NCBI GenBank assembly: GCA_021228405.1 | Contig: JAJQRF010000002.1 | Coordinates: 310,001 to 374,000 of the forward strand | Reading direction: 5' to 3' | From: Pyrinomonadaceae bacterium | GTDB taxonomy: Bacteria; Acidobacteriota; Blastocatellia; Pyrinomonadales; Pyrinomonadaceae | Length of the DNA stretch: 64,000 nt | In this document: positions 16,881 through 25,901 of the stretch, in pieces | Layout of the letters: each line of letters opens with the position of its first letter | How positions within the stretch are numbered: position 1 is the first letter of the stretch | Position numbers and translations under genes: made by a program | Notes under the pieces: model-generated | Databases searched by the model: none | The model's input: the letters and a program-made list of their open reading frames with translations, nothing else | Told to the model about the DNA's origin: nothing

Positions 16881-17660
16881 TTACAATTTCAGAAGTTTGC
16901 TTCTCAAAATCTTCGATTGCAAGCGGCTCGAAGCAATTTCCTGACCGTTTTTGAGCGAGATCGAATAAGTTCCGCCGGGCATCGGCGAAATTCTCTCGAT
17001 CATTGAAAGATTTGCCAGCGCGCCGCGTGAAAGACGCACGAATAATTTTTCGTCCAATCTGAGTTCCAAATCCTTCAAGCGAAAATTGATCGTATATTTC
17101 TGATTTTTATTCGTCGTGATGTGCAAAAGCTCGCCGTCCGCGATGATCGAAGCGATTTCTTCGACCGGAATCAAATAGATTTCCTCGCGTTTTTTGACGG
17201 GAATCCGGTCTAAAAATTCGCCGCGCGTGGTTTCATCGTAAATGCGCGTGACGTTTTTGATCTTTTCCGTTTCCTGCTCTCGCCAATCGTCTTGTTCAAG
17301 CCGTTCGTGTGCGCGATTCAAAGTTTCCCTCAGCCGTGCTTTTTCGATCGGCTTGAGCAGATAATCGACCGCGCCGACCTCGAAAGCCTGAACCGCGTAT
17401 TCGTCAAAAGCCGTCACGAAAGCGACGAGCGGCATCTGATTTTTGCGTAAAAGTTTGACGGCTTCTAAGCCCGAAACTTCAGGCATTTGCAGATCGAGCA
17501 AAGCCAGATCGGGCTTTGTTTCTTTAATTATTTCGACCACTTCCGCGCCGTTTTCAGCTTCGCCGACGATTTCGACATCTTCAAAATCACGCAAAATAGC
17601 CTTTAAAAATTCCCGCGCCGGACGTTCGTCATCGGCAATAATAATTCGCAACTTGTTCAT
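16881..17660 (-). CDS. LytTR-type response regulator
   Basis: A 259-residue regulator with an N-terminal receiver domain (acidic residues ADDE at 9-12, phospho-acceptor Asp56 in LLDLQMP, Lys in LLKPIEKA) and a C-terminal LytTR DNA-binding domain (about 150-255; EIASIIADGELLHITT, then FVRLSRGALANLSMIERI). It is encoded after its likely kinase with a hairpin spacer of about 82 bp between them. Confidence 0.92.
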   Translation of the reverse strand: MNKLRIIIADDERPAREFLKAILRDFEDVEIVGEAENGAEVVEIIKETKPDLALLDLQMPEVSGLEAVKLLRKNQMPLVAFVTAFDEYAVQAFEVGAVDYLLKPIEKARLRETLNRAHERLEQDDWREQETEKIKNVTRIYDETTRGEFLDRIPVKKREEIYLIPVEEIASIIADGELLHITTNKNQKYTINFRLKDLELRLDEKLFVRLSRGALANLSMIERISPMPGGTYSISLKNGQEIASSRLQSKILRSKLLKL

Positions 17661-17678
17661 AGATAAATTCTAAATTTC

Positions 17679-17730
17679 AGATTTCAAATTCCAAATTAAA
17701 GGCATATGTTCAATTTGGAATTTGAAATCT
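17679..17730. repeat. Hairpin spacer with 19-bp perfect arms
   Basis: Arms at 17679-17697 and 17712-17730 (AGATTTCAAATTCCAAATT and its complement). Further copies of the same 7- to 10-base units (GATTTCAAA, GGAATCTGAAATCT) extend both sides, so the arms can pair in more than one register. Confidence 0.9.
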
Positions 17731-17742
17731 GGAATCTGAAAT

Positions 17743-19617
17743 CTACATCGCCGTTTGAATTTTCACAGGCAAACTTATTTCCGCCAGAGTGCCTTTATCA
17801 TTTTGGCTTTCAACTGTTAATTTTGCCTTTTTGCCGTAATAGGATTCGAGCCGTTCGCGGATGTTCTGCAACCCGACACCGTTAGATTCGGCATTTCTTT
17901 TTGCATTTTTCCCCGCGCCCGTATCGAAAACGCTCAATCTTAAAAGAAATTCGTTTTTTACGTTTTCGAGTTTTGCGGCGATCTTAACTTCGCCGCCGTT
18001 CTTATTTTCCGAAATTCCGTGCTTGATCGCGTTTTCGACGAGCGGCTGTAAAATTAGTGACGGCACGCGTATTTTTTCCAAATCTTTTCCGACTTCGATC
18101 TTGACGGTTAATTTTTCTTCAAAACGCGTTTTTTCGATGTCGAGATAATTTTCGATCAATTTCAATTCTTCGCCGAGCGTGCAAAATTCGCCCGTCGAGC
18201 GCAGAACGCCGCGTAAAAGTTGGGTTAACTTCATCAAAGTTTCAAAGGCTTTTTCGGGTGCGGTCTGAATTAAATAACCGATCGTCGTTAAAGAATTAAA
18301 GAGAAAATGCGGATTTATCTGTGCACGCAAAGCCGAAAGTTGCGCTTCGGTCGCAAGCTTGGCAAATTCCTGTTCGCGCAGTTCGCGGTCGCAGCGTTCG
18401 TGAGTTACGCGCAGAGCGTCGATTCGTCGCGCCGTTAAAAGCGCGACGGCTTCGAGCATCGTAATTTCATCCGACAAAAGCCTGCGTCCGCCCGCAAATT
18501 TACTCAAATTTATTTCATAAAATGGAGTTTCGGCGGTCGGAATAAAAATGTCGGCGCGAATCGGCGTAAAATTTACGAATGAAAACCGCGTTTCGTCAGC
18601 CGTTTCATAATTTTCCTTCCAATCGGCATTCTCTGCCGTCAAAACGATTCTTAGTTTTTGACAGATTTCCGACAATACTTTGTCGATCGATTCGATCTTT
18701 TCCAGATTTTGCGCGAGTTCGACCTGAAAATTATCATAATCGGCGCGTTGTAAAATCACCTTATCGACAAGCCAAACGGCGAAATCGTGCAGTTTCGGAT
18801 AAACGAGCGCGGTCGCGATCCACAAAGTCAGGATCAAACCGATTGCCTGAACGTCGTTGCGGTCGTGTGTTTCGTGATAATTAAGCAAAGGCGCGGCGAC
18901 GAAAATATATAAGCCGAAGGCAACCAAAGTCAGCATCATCAACGAAATTGCGCGTTTCAGGAACAGATCGGCAAAGGCAAAACGATAATTCTGATAAAGA
19001 ATCGCCAACGCCAGAGGAACCGAAGATTGATGCGCGACAAGTTCGACAAGCCACGATTTTTCTTCCGCTTCGCCGCTCAAATGAAGCGCGGAAACCGCGA
19101 AAACAAGCAAGGCACTCGCCCAGATCGTTTTCTTTTCGAGAGTTTGCCGAAAATTAAAGATGAGCAAGCCGAGAACCAGTGCAAGCGAACCGAACGTTAA
19201 GGTTTGAAGCGCGAAATTTGACGGCGCAAAGTTTTGGAAAATCGCCGATTGAAAATGGAGAATCGAGGCAAAAAGACTCAAACCGTAAGCCGAAAATGTC
19301 AGCCAACGTGCTTTATTTTCTTCATTTTGCGCCGAATGAACAACGACCGAAGGCAAAAAACCGAGCGCGGAATAGGAAAACGCGGTCAGTAAAAACGAAC
19401 TTCCGCCGGCGGAAAAATCCTTCAAAAACAAAACGTAAAGCTCGCCGACATTCCAGATCAAACCCAAGATCGAAGTCGTCAGTAAAAGAAGATTGATGTT
19501 TTCGTTTTTTGAAGTGCGGCGGTGACGAACGACCATCACCAGTAGAAGCGCGTAAAGTGCGGCTCCGACCGTAAAGCCTAAAAGATTAACTAGAGATGCC
19601 GCGTTGAGCGTGTTCAT
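17743..19617 (-). CDS. LytS/YpdA-type sensor histidine kinase
   Basis: A 624-residue kinase. About the first 270 residues form eight or so hydrophobic segments, like the 7TM histidine-kinase N-terminal sensor. A GAF-like stretch follows (about 300-400). The catalytic core is of the His_kinase type with the H-box AQINPHFLFNSLTTIGYLI, the histidine being in NPHFLFN. ATPase motifs LVENAIKHGI and GVGLQNIRERL are intact. It pairs with the LytTR regulator downstream. The signal is unknown. Confidence 0.9.
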   Translation of the reverse strand: MNTLNAASLVNLLGFTVGAALYALLLVMVVRHRRTSKNENINLLLLTTSILGLIWNVGELYVLFLKDFSAGGSSFLLTAFSYSALGFLPSVVVHSAQNEENKARWLTFSAYGLSLFASILHFQSAIFQNFAPSNFALQTLTFGSLALVLGLLIFNFRQTLEKKTIWASALLVFAVSALHLSGEAEEKSWLVELVAHQSSVPLALAILYQNYRFAFADLFLKRAISLMMLTLVAFGLYIFVAAPLLNYHETHDRNDVQAIGLILTLWIATALVYPKLHDFAVWLVDKVILQRADYDNFQVELAQNLEKIESIDKVLSEICQKLRIVLTAENADWKENYETADETRFSFVNFTPIRADIFIPTAETPFYEINLSKFAGGRRLLSDEITMLEAVALLTARRIDALRVTHERCDRELREQEFAKLATEAQLSALRAQINPHFLFNSLTTIGYLIQTAPEKAFETLMKLTQLLRGVLRSTGEFCTLGEELKLIENYLDIEKTRFEEKLTVKIEVGKDLEKIRVPSLILQPLVENAIKHGISENKNGGEVKIAAKLENVKNEFLLRLSVFDTGAGKNAKRNAESNGVGLQNIRERLESYYGKKAKLTVESQNDKGTLAEISLPVKIQTAM

Positions 19618-19718
19618 TCGTTGAAATCCTAAAGTTATTTTCGCTTAAAAACAATTTTATCTTAACGAACGGCTGTTTTGACAGAATAGCTTGTCGAATT
19701 CGTGCTTCCAGCGAAATC

Positions 19719-21248
19719 TTATAAAATCTCTAATTTGCAGAGAAACGCCGCTTCGAGCAAATCTTTTTTATTTTCGACGGCTTGCTGTTCGATCTCGTAA
19801 TTTTCTGCGGCGACCAATTTCATCACCAGATTATTTGCAATGAGTTTAAATTTTACATCCCTGATATGATTTTCATAACCGCGGTCAAGCGCATCGGCTA
19901 GACGCAAAATCCCGCCGAGTTTCCAGACGACGGATTTGTGTTCTTCGCTCAAAGCCATAAAATCCGTGTGTTTTTCCTTGGGAAACGCGCCGCGATGATA
20001 ACGCGCAATGTTGGCAATGACGAGTTTTTCGATCTCTGAAAATCCGGTCATCTCCGAATGTTTTATCAAATACAGCGAGTGTTTGTGATGAGATTCGTGC
20101 GAAATGTGATACCCGACATCGTGAAGCAAGGCGGCGGCGGAAAGCAACGTCCGCCAATGACGCTGAAGTTTATAAATCGGCGCAAGTTCGTCGAATATCT
20201 TTTCCGCGAGAAACGCGACTTGCAAAGCGTGAGTTTCTTCATAACCGAAACGTCTGCCGACCGCGAAAACACCGCGAAGCTGACGATCTTCGACATCGGG
20301 AACGGGCGGCAAAGATTCCGCCTCGATCTCGCGCAGATAATCGATAATGACTCCTTCACGTAGCGCAAAACCGCACGACTGAACCGTTTCGATCTGCAAA
20401 CCGCGCATCACGCCTTCGAGAATTTGTCCGCCCGCGACGATCACTTCGGCGCGCTGACGGCTGATTCCGGGCAAAACGGCACGTTCTTCCAGAGTCATTT
20501 TGGCAAGTTTTCCGTTGAGCGCGATCAGCTTTTTAAGTTGAATTTGCGGTCTTTCTTTAACATCGTTTCCGTCTTCGGCACCAAGCAAAGAAGCCAAATT
20601 TAAAATTGTTCCCGAAGTTCCGCTGGAAATTTCCCATTTTTCATTATTTAGTTTTCTTTTCGGCTTTTCCAAAGCCGTCGCGATCTCCATTCGCAAATTT
20701 CCGAGTTCTTTTGCTTTTGGAGGATTGCCGGAAATATATTTTTCCGTAAGTCCGACCGCACCGAGTTTCATTGAAAATAATTTGTCCGGTTCGCCCGCTT
20801 TCATCAACGAAAGTTCGGTCGAGCCGCCGCCGATGTCGATATTGAGCAACGTCTGTTTTGCCGTGCCGAGATTTTGCGCGGCGGCAATGCCGATCAGACG
20901 CGCTTCTTCGAGCGATGAAAGAACTTCGACGCGAACGCCCGTGCGCCGTTCGATCTCGCTGACAAATTCGGCGGCGTTGGCGGCTTCGCGGACGGAAGCG
21001 GTCGCGACGGCGAGAATTACGTCTGCACTGCGGCTTTCGGCAATTGAACGAAATTTGGCGATCGCATCCGCCGAAACACTGATCGCTTCGGGCGATAACT
21101 GATGAGTTTTCAGCGTTTCGTGTCCGAGCCTGACGCGTTCGCGATCTTGCAGAACGACGGTAAAGGAATCGCTCGCGGCGGCGTTGACAATAACGAGTTT
21201 GAGAGAATTTGAGCCGATGTCGATGGCGGCGACGGTTTGTGTTTTCAT
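19719..21248 (-). CDS. ppx: Exopolyphosphatase / pppGpp phosphatase (Ppx/GppA family)
   Basis: A 509-residue enzyme that hydrolyses polyphosphate or pppGpp. The actin-like ATPase fold is marked by AAIDIGSNSLKLVI at the start and NIDIGGGSTELSL. The C-terminal third is an HD-type domain (LLSAAALLHDVGYHISHESHHKHS). The start is placed at MKTQTVAAIDIG, since 18 upstream in-frame residues would overlap the promoter region of the divergent CBS gene. It heads a phosphate-related neighbourhood with SixA and PhoB-PhoR. Confidence 0.92.
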   Translation of the reverse strand: MKTQTVAAIDIGSNSLKLVIVNAAASDSFTVVLQDRERVRLGHETLKTHQLSPEAISVSADAIAKFRSIAESRSADVILAVATASVREAANAAEFVSEIERRTGVRVEVLSSLEEARLIGIAAAQNLGTAKQTLLNIDIGGGSTELSLMKAGEPDKLFSMKLGAVGLTEKYISGNPPKAKELGNLRMEIATALEKPKRKLNNEKWEISSGTSGTILNLASLLGAEDGNDVKERPQIQLKKLIALNGKLAKMTLEERAVLPGISRQRAEVIVAGGQILEGVMRGLQIETVQSCGFALREGVIIDYLREIEAESLPPVPDVEDRQLRGVFAVGRRFGYEETHALQVAFLAEKIFDELAPIYKLQRHWRTLLSAAALLHDVGYHISHESHHKHSLYLIKHSEMTGFSEIEKLVIANIARYHRGAFPKEKHTDFMALSEEHKSVVWKLGGILRLADALDRGYENHIRDVKFKLIANNLVMKLVAAENYEIEQQAVENKKDLLEAAFLCKLEIL

Positions 21249-21290
21249 CTTTGCTATAATTTTAGAAAACACAAGTTTTTCATCAATTTT

Positions 21291-21746
21291 ATGAAAGTTC
21301 AAGATGTAATGACGGAAGATATTCTTTTTTGCACGAGCGGCGACGGCTTAGACCGTGCCGCCGCGATTATGTGGGAAAGAGATTGCGGTGTGGTGCCGAT
21401 TGTCGATGCGGAAAAAAGGGTTGTCGGAATAATCACCGACCGCGACATCTGCATTGCCGTTTCGACGCAAAATAAAATGCCTTCCGAGATCAAAGTCGAA
21501 GAATTCACCCGTCGGAAAATAATCAGTTGTCTGCCGACCGCCAATATAAAGGATATTTTTAGATTGATGAAAAAGAATAAGGTAAAACGATTGCCCGTTA
21601 CTAGCCAAAACGGAGAACTAACTGGTATTATCTCTCTAACCGACATTCTTTTTGCAGCAGAAAAGAACAAAAAATTACAAAAACGAATTCTTTCAACACT
21701 TATCGAGATCAGTAAGCCGAATCCGATTCTGCTTTTTGAGGATTAG
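21291..21746 (+). CDS. Tandem CBS-domain protein
   Basis: A 151-residue protein of two CBS motifs (about 3-60 and 72-128), a Bateman module that senses adenine nucleotides in related proteins. Typical phrases are VQDVMTEDILFC, GIITDRDICIAV and TGIISLTDILFA. No catalytic domain is fused. The start is set at MKVQDVMT; an upstream in-frame start would overlap ppx on the opposite strand. The ATG is only 42 bp from that of divergent ppx. Confidence 0.88.
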   Translation: MKVQDVMTEDILFCTSGDGLDRAAAIMWERDCGVVPIVDAEKRVVGIITDRDICIAVSTQNKMPSEIKVEEFTRRKIISCLPTANIKDIFRLMKKNKVKRLPVTSQNGELTGIISLTDILFAAEKNKKLQKRILSTLIEISKPNPILLFED

Positions 21747-21893
21747 TGTTTTCAAAAGTTCGCATAGCAAGGAAACAGAGTAGTAAAGAAAAGGAAAGAT
21801 TTATTCAGGTGAATTGAAAGATGCTTCTCCCTCTTTTAAGGAATCGTCTTTTTAAAATTCAGCTTTCAAATTGCCTTTAACAAAAGGGTCTAA

Positions 21894-22388
21894 ATGAAAA
21901 AACTATATATTTTGCGCCACGCCAAATCTAGTTGGGATAATCCCGTTTTGGCTGATTTTGAACGCCCCTTGAACGAACGCGGGATAAAAACCGCAGATTT
22001 TATGGGGAAATTTATTTCTGAAAATGATCTTCTGCCCGACTTAATTTTGAGTTCTCCCGCGACACGCGCCAGAGAAACGGCAAATATCATCAAAAAAACC
22101 GCCGAGCTTCAAGCTGAGATAAAATTTGAAGAGAATATTTACGAATCAAGCCCCCAAATGTTGTTAAAAATACTTTCGGAAATTAAGGAAAACTTTCAAA
22201 CCGTGATGCTCGTCGGGCATAATCCGGGTTTGGAAGGATTGATAAAAACCTTAACCGGCGAGCTTCAATCAATGCCGACTGCGGGTTTGGCGGTCATCGA
22301 AGTAAATGCCGAAAAGTGGAAGGAAATAAAGCCCGAAAGTGGGATTTTACAAAATCTCGTGCGTCCGAAGATCGAACTTAATACATAA
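21894..22388 (+). CDS. sixA: Phosphohistidine phosphatase SixA family
   Basis: A 164-residue histidine phosphatase of the RHG superfamily. The catalytic histidine is in LRHAKSSW (His9), and the second in LVGHNPGLEGL. SixA removes phosphate from histidine of phosphotransfer proteins; in many bacteria it lies near polyphosphate and phosphate genes, as here. Spacing to the flanking genes suggests its own transcript. Confidence 0.88.
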   Translation: MKKLYILRHAKSSWDNPVLADFERPLNERGIKTADFMGKFISENDLLPDLILSSPATRARETANIIKKTAELQAEIKFEENIYESSPQMLLKILSEIKENFQTVMLVGHNPGLEGLIKTLTGELQSMPTAGLAVIEVNAEKWKEIKPESGILQNLVRPKIELNT

Positions 22389-22470
22389 AGCCGGATCAAA
22401 TATTCACCCGTTTCGATCACGAAAACTTTTCCGTTCGTTTAATCGGCGGACGAGTTTTTTATTTGGAAAA

Positions 22471-22522
22471 TTAACATCGATTTAACATTTTGTTCACATC
22501 GCGGTAAGTCTGAGGCAATAAT
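22471..22522 (+). promoter_or_regulatory. Pho box and promoter for phoB-phoR
   Basis: Three direct hexamers, TTAACA at 22471, TTAACA at 22482 and TTCACA at 22493, have an exact 11-bp pitch, the pattern of PhoB/PhoP operators. A -10-like AATAAT at 22517-22522 stands 18 bp past the last hexamer. It suggests autoregulation of the downstream response regulator. The remaining spacer to 22694 is an AT-rich leader without other clear features. Confidence 0.65.
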
Positions 22523-22694
22523 CTTAGCATTTGATTTAAGATAAATTTTCAGAAAACGAAACTTGAAATTCAGATTTACGAAAATCGGCTTTCACGCTGT
22601 TTGTGATAATCTAAAATTAAAACTGAGTATAGTTTCCGGGCAAGCTCGATTTATTCGTTTCCGTTTCTGATTGATTCGCCGAAATTACCGATTT

Positions 22695-23381
22695 ATGCTG
22701 CAAAATATTCTAATAGTCGAAGACGAGCCGGATATTGCCGAAAGTCTGCATTACAACTTCAAACGTGAGGGTTTTCGTCCGCTGATCGCCGAATCGGGCG
22801 AAAAAGGCTTACGCCTTGCACTCGACGAAAAAAATCCGCCGTCCCTGATAATTCTCGATCTGATGCTTCCCGGAATGAGCGGAATGGAGCTTTGCCGCCG
22901 CTTGCGCCGCGAAGCTTTGACGGGAAACACGCCGATCATTATGCTGACGGCAAAAGCGGCTGAAACCGATAAAATTGCCGGATTGGAGCTCGGTGCGGAC
23001 GATTACATCGTCAAGCCTTTTTCGGTCAAGGAAGTTATCGCCAGAGTTCGCGCCGTTTTGCGCCGCGTTGAAAAGGAAAGCGTGCCGAAATATGAGGACG
23101 AAAAGATGTCGGTCGATTTCGCCGATATGCGCGTCACCTGTGCCACGGAAGACGTAAAACTGACGCGCAAGGAATTTGCTTTGCTTTCGCATCTCATCAA
23201 AAATTCGGGTCGCGTCGCCACGCGCCAACAGCTTCTCGACAACGTGTGGGGCTACAGTTATTTCGGCGATACGCGCACTTTGGACGTGCACATTCGCCGT
23301 CTGCGGCAAAAACTGGGCGATTGCGGAAATTGCATTGAAACAGTCGTCGGCATCGGTTATCGCTTTATCGGTTGTAAATGA
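22695..23381 (+). CDS. phoB: PhoB-type response regulator
   Basis: A 228-residue OmpR-family regulator. The receiver domain has VEDEPD at 8-13, phospho-acceptor Asp55 (ILDLMLPG) and Lys in IVKPFS. The winged helix at about 130-225 contains VATRQQLLDNVWGY and TLDVHIRRLRQKLGD. The start at MLQNILIVEDEP gives the canonical receiver N-terminus; an upstream TTG would add eight residues. Its stop overlaps the kinase start (ATGA). A Pho box upstream and neighbouring Ppx and SixA support a role in phosphate starvation. Confidence 0.88.
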   Translation: MLQNILIVEDEPDIAESLHYNFKREGFRPLIAESGEKGLRLALDEKNPPSLIILDLMLPGMSGMELCRRLRREALTGNTPIIMLTAKAAETDKIAGLELGADDYIVKPFSVKEVIARVRAVLRRVEKESVPKYEDEKMSVDFADMRVTCATEDVKLTRKEFALLSHLIKNSGRVATRQQLLDNVWGYSYFGDTRTLDVHIRRLRQKLGDCGNCIETVVGIGYRFIGCK

Positions 23382-24451
23382 GTTTCCTAAATTCCCTATT
23401 TTCGGCAAAAGAACAGGTTCAGTCGCAAAATTCGCAAAATATTCTGCGCGAAATTCTCGAAGCGTCGCGGGAAAGCGTTCTGGTCGTCAATGACGATCTG
23501 CGAATCATCGCGTCGAACCGCGCCGCTTACAACGCTTTCGGGAGAAATAACGGCAATCTGGAAACCAAACGTTTGACCGAAGTCATCCGCGACCTCGCGC
23601 TTCACGAAGCCTTTCAAAAGGCTCTGCAAAACGAAGAAACTTCCGACGTAAAACTGGAAATTCCGGGCATCGAAAAAAAGAAATACAAAGTTCACATCGC
23701 GCCGATAAAACTGGACGAAAAACGTCACGCCATCGGCTTTTTCGACGACATTACACAGATCGAACATCTCGAAAACGTCCGGCAGGAATTTTTATCGAAT
23801 ATTTCGCACGAACTTCGCACGCCGCTCACGGCGATTATGGCTTTTGTCGAAACCTTGCAGGACGGCGCGATCGACGACAAGGAAAATAATCAGCGTTTTC
23901 TCGGCGTGATCGGCAAAAACGCCGAAAGGATGCAGCATCTCATCAACGATATTCTCGAACTTTCCTCGATCGAAGCCGGAAAGATCGTGCTTCATCCGAA
24001 AAAACTCAAGCTTTTCGCGCTCGTCGAAGAAGTTTTCACGAATCTTTCCACGAAAGCCGCGGTTCGTGAAATAAAGCTCGTCAACGACACTGCCAAAGAC
24101 ACGAAGGTTTTTGCCGATCCCGTGCGGCTCGAACAAATGCTCACGAATCTGATCGACAACGCCATCAAATTCAATCGTCAGGGAGGAACCGTGACCGTTA
24201 AGTTCAAACAAACCGAATCTGGCGATATAATTTCCGTCGCCGACACAGGCGAAGGAATTTCGAGCGAACATCTACAACGGATTTTCGAGCGTTTTTACCG
24301 CACCGACCGCGCCCGTTCACGCGAAATCGGCGGCACAGGCTTAGGTTTGGCGATCGTCAAACACCTCGCCAGACTTCACGGCGGCGAAGTTTCCGTCAGT
24401 TCCATTCTCACGAAAGGAACGGCTTTTTCCATCGAACTTCCCAATAAATAA
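23378..24451 (+). CDS. phoR: PhoR-type PAS-containing histidine kinase
   Basis: A 357-residue kinase without an obvious transmembrane segment. A PAS domain covers about 25-125 (ESVLVVNDDLRIIASNRAAYNAFG). The H-box is FLSNISHELRTPLTAI with His144. ATP-binding motifs are LIDNAIKFN, DTGEGI and GGTGLGLAIV. PhoR is normally membrane-bound, so the missing membrane helices are notable; the protein may be soluble and depend on a partner such as PhoU/Pst, none of which is in this window. It is translationally coupled to phoB. Confidence 0.85.
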   Translation: MSFLNSLFSAKEQVQSQNSQNILREILEASRESVLVVNDDLRIIASNRAAYNAFGRNNGNLETKRLTEVIRDLALHEAFQKALQNEETSDVKLEIPGIEKKKYKVHIAPIKLDEKRHAIGFFDDITQIEHLENVRQEFLSNISHELRTPLTAIMAFVETLQDGAIDDKENNQRFLGVIGKNAERMQHLINDILELSSIEAGKIVLHPKKLKLFALVEEVFTNLSTKAAVREIKLVNDTAKDTKVFADPVRLEQMLTNLIDNAIKFNRQGGTVTVKFKQTESGDIISVADTGEGISSEHLQRIFERFYRTDRARSREIGGTGLGLAIVKHLARLHGGEVSVSSILTKGTAFSIELPNK

Positions 24452-24500
24452 GGATTTACAGTTTTTTTTTCAAATCTTTCAAAAAATAACTTCCCCGTGT

Positions 24501-24506
24501 TATAAT
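24501..24506 (+). promoter_or_regulatory. -10 element TATAAT upstream of the CarD gene
   Basis: A perfect TATAAT 92 bp before the start codon. There is no strong -35 hexamer 16-18 bp upstream, which fits CarD-type genes only loosely. A GGAG ribosome site lies just before the ATG at 24598. Confidence 0.4.
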
Positions 24507-24597
24507 TTTTCATATCGTAAAAATCCCTCGGTTATTTATCCGCGAAACAGCGTTTTAACGTCTGTTTTTCTCAAAGTTTTTTGAAGGAGAAAAATCT

Positions 24598-25134
24598 ATG
24601 GAGTTAGTTATCGGACAAAAGGTCGCCTATCCGAGCCAGGGCGTTTGTCTGGTCGAGGACATCGAAAGAAAGATTATCGGAAATGCTTCGATAATGTTTT
24701 ACCTGTTGCGTGTTTTGGGTGATGATTCGACGATCTTCGTGCCGACCGAAAACGCCGAAAATATCGGAATCAGACCGATCATCGGCTTATCACAGTTCAA
24801 AAAACTGATCAGCGAGCTTGAAAAGGATTTCGAGGAAATTTCTACCGACTGGAAAATACGTTCGCGCGAATACAACGAAAAATTACAGTCCGGCGACGTT
24901 TTCGAGGCGGCTGATGTTCTGAAAAAACTAACCTTTTTGAGCTTGGAAAAGAAGCTTTCCTTCCGCGAACAAAATCTTCTGGATAAAGCAAAATTTCTGA
25001 TAATTTCGGAAATCGTCAACGGAAATTTCGTTGACGAAGAAAAGATCGAATCGAAGGTTTCCGACTTGGTGCAGTGCGCCTGCCGCAAACATCAAATCAA
25101 ACAACCGCGTGTGATGTCCGCCGCAACTCATTAA
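24598..25134 (+). CDS. CarD-family RNA polymerase-binding regulator
   Basis: A 178-residue CarD/CdnL protein. The N-terminal Tudor-like RNA-polymerase-interacting domain (about 1-65) begins with FAMILY-like VIGQKVAYPSQGVCLVEDIE. The helical C-terminal domain (about 70-165) is the DNA-binding part. CarD proteins stabilise open promoter complexes of the main sigma factor. It is monocistronic, with a strong ribosome site (GAAGGAG). Confidence 0.9.
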   Translation: MELVIGQKVAYPSQGVCLVEDIERKIIGNASIMFYLLRVLGDDSTIFVPTENAENIGIRPIIGLSQFKKLISELEKDFEEISTDWKIRSREYNEKLQSGDVFEAADVLKKLTFLSLEKKLSFREQNLLDKAKFLIISEIVNGNFVDEEKIESKVSDLVQCACRKHQIKQPRVMSAATH

Positions 25135-25223
25135 AAATAAATGTAAATCTGAAAAATATCGAATTTTTTAGTTTCACGGAAATTGTTCGGCAAAAGCAGA
25201 ACAATTCAAAGCGTGTTCCGGAT

Positions 25224-25237
25224 TTGACTATAGTCAA
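25224..25237. promoter_or_regulatory. 14-bp perfect palindrome TTGACTATAGTCAA
   Basis: It lies in the spacer between carD and queF, downstream of both genes' coding ends, and could be a protein-binding site. No gene starts next to it. Confidence 0.3.
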
Positions 25238-25295
25238 CTGCAATAATTCATCGTTTCAAACTCGCTTTCTCATAAAAAGCCAAATCAATGAAAGC

Positions 25296-25361
25296 GTTTA
25301 GAGTCCCGCCTTCAGGCGGCTTTACTCAAACGAAAAGCCTTCCAAAGAAGGAACTCTAAAC
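25296..25361. repeat. Dispersed 66-bp palindromic element, copy 1
   Basis: Imperfect terminal inverted repeats (GTTTAGAGTcCC and GGAACTCTAAAC) enclose GCCTTCAGGCGGC and an AAAGCCTTCCAAAGAAGG hairpin. The reverse complement matches 43599-43663 over most of its length. Located between the convergent carD and queF genes. Confidence 0.8.
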
Positions 25362-25385
25362 TTAATAAATGAAAAACGATTGCCT

Positions 25386-25805
25386 TTATTTCTTCGCGTA
25401 ACTCGTTCGCACGACGGTTTTGATATTGCCGCGCACGTGAAAATCGCCTTCGAGTTCGACCTTTAGCGGGTCACAGGCTTTCACGAAATCTTCCAAAATA
25501 ATATTGATAACGTGTTCGTGAAAAACTTTGATGTCACGAAACGAATTGATATAAAGTTTCAAACTTTTGAGTTCGATACAACGTTCGTTCGGAACGTATT
25601 TCAAGCGGATGATCGCAAAATCGGGGAAATCCGAAAACGGGCAGATCGCCGTAAATTCGGGAATTTCAAATTCGATCCAAATCTCGCGCCCGACATATTC
25701 GTATTTAAAGGTGTCGAGCGGAAAAAGATTCATTTCTTCGCGCGGAGTCGAACGAATGTCGAGATTTTGCTGATTTTCAGGCGGTAAAACGTAATTGTCT
25801 AACAT
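25386..25805 (-). CDS. queF: NADPH-dependent 7-cyano-7-deazaguanine reductase
   Basis: A 139-residue tunnelling-fold enzyme that reduces preQ0 to preQ1 in queuosine biosynthesis. Cys55 (the covalent thioimide nucleophile, in [11 protein letters not shown]) and Asp62 are at the same positions as in the short single-domain QueF type. The NADPH motif [14 protein letters not shown] and the substrate-binding FHE follow. Other queuosine genes are not in the window. Confidence 0.94.
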   Translation of the reverse strand: MLDNYVLPPENQQNLDIRSTPREEMNLFPLDTFKYEYVGREIWIEFEIPEFTAICPFSDFPDFAIIRLKYVPNERCIELKSLKLYINSFRDIKVFHEHVINIILEDFVKACDPLKVELEGDFHVRGNIKTVVRTSYAKK

Positions 25806-25901
25806 AGAAAACTTCTCCAGGTAAAATCAAAACGGTTATTTTAGCATTTTGATTTCGTCAAACGAAACGCAAAACGGCAAAGCGGATTTTTTTGCGGAAT
25901 T

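Noticed and set aside
21237-21302. Longer starts that make ppx and the CBS gene overlap divergently
   Set aside because: The extra residues on both sides do not fit the families; starts at 21248 and 21291 leave space for promoters.
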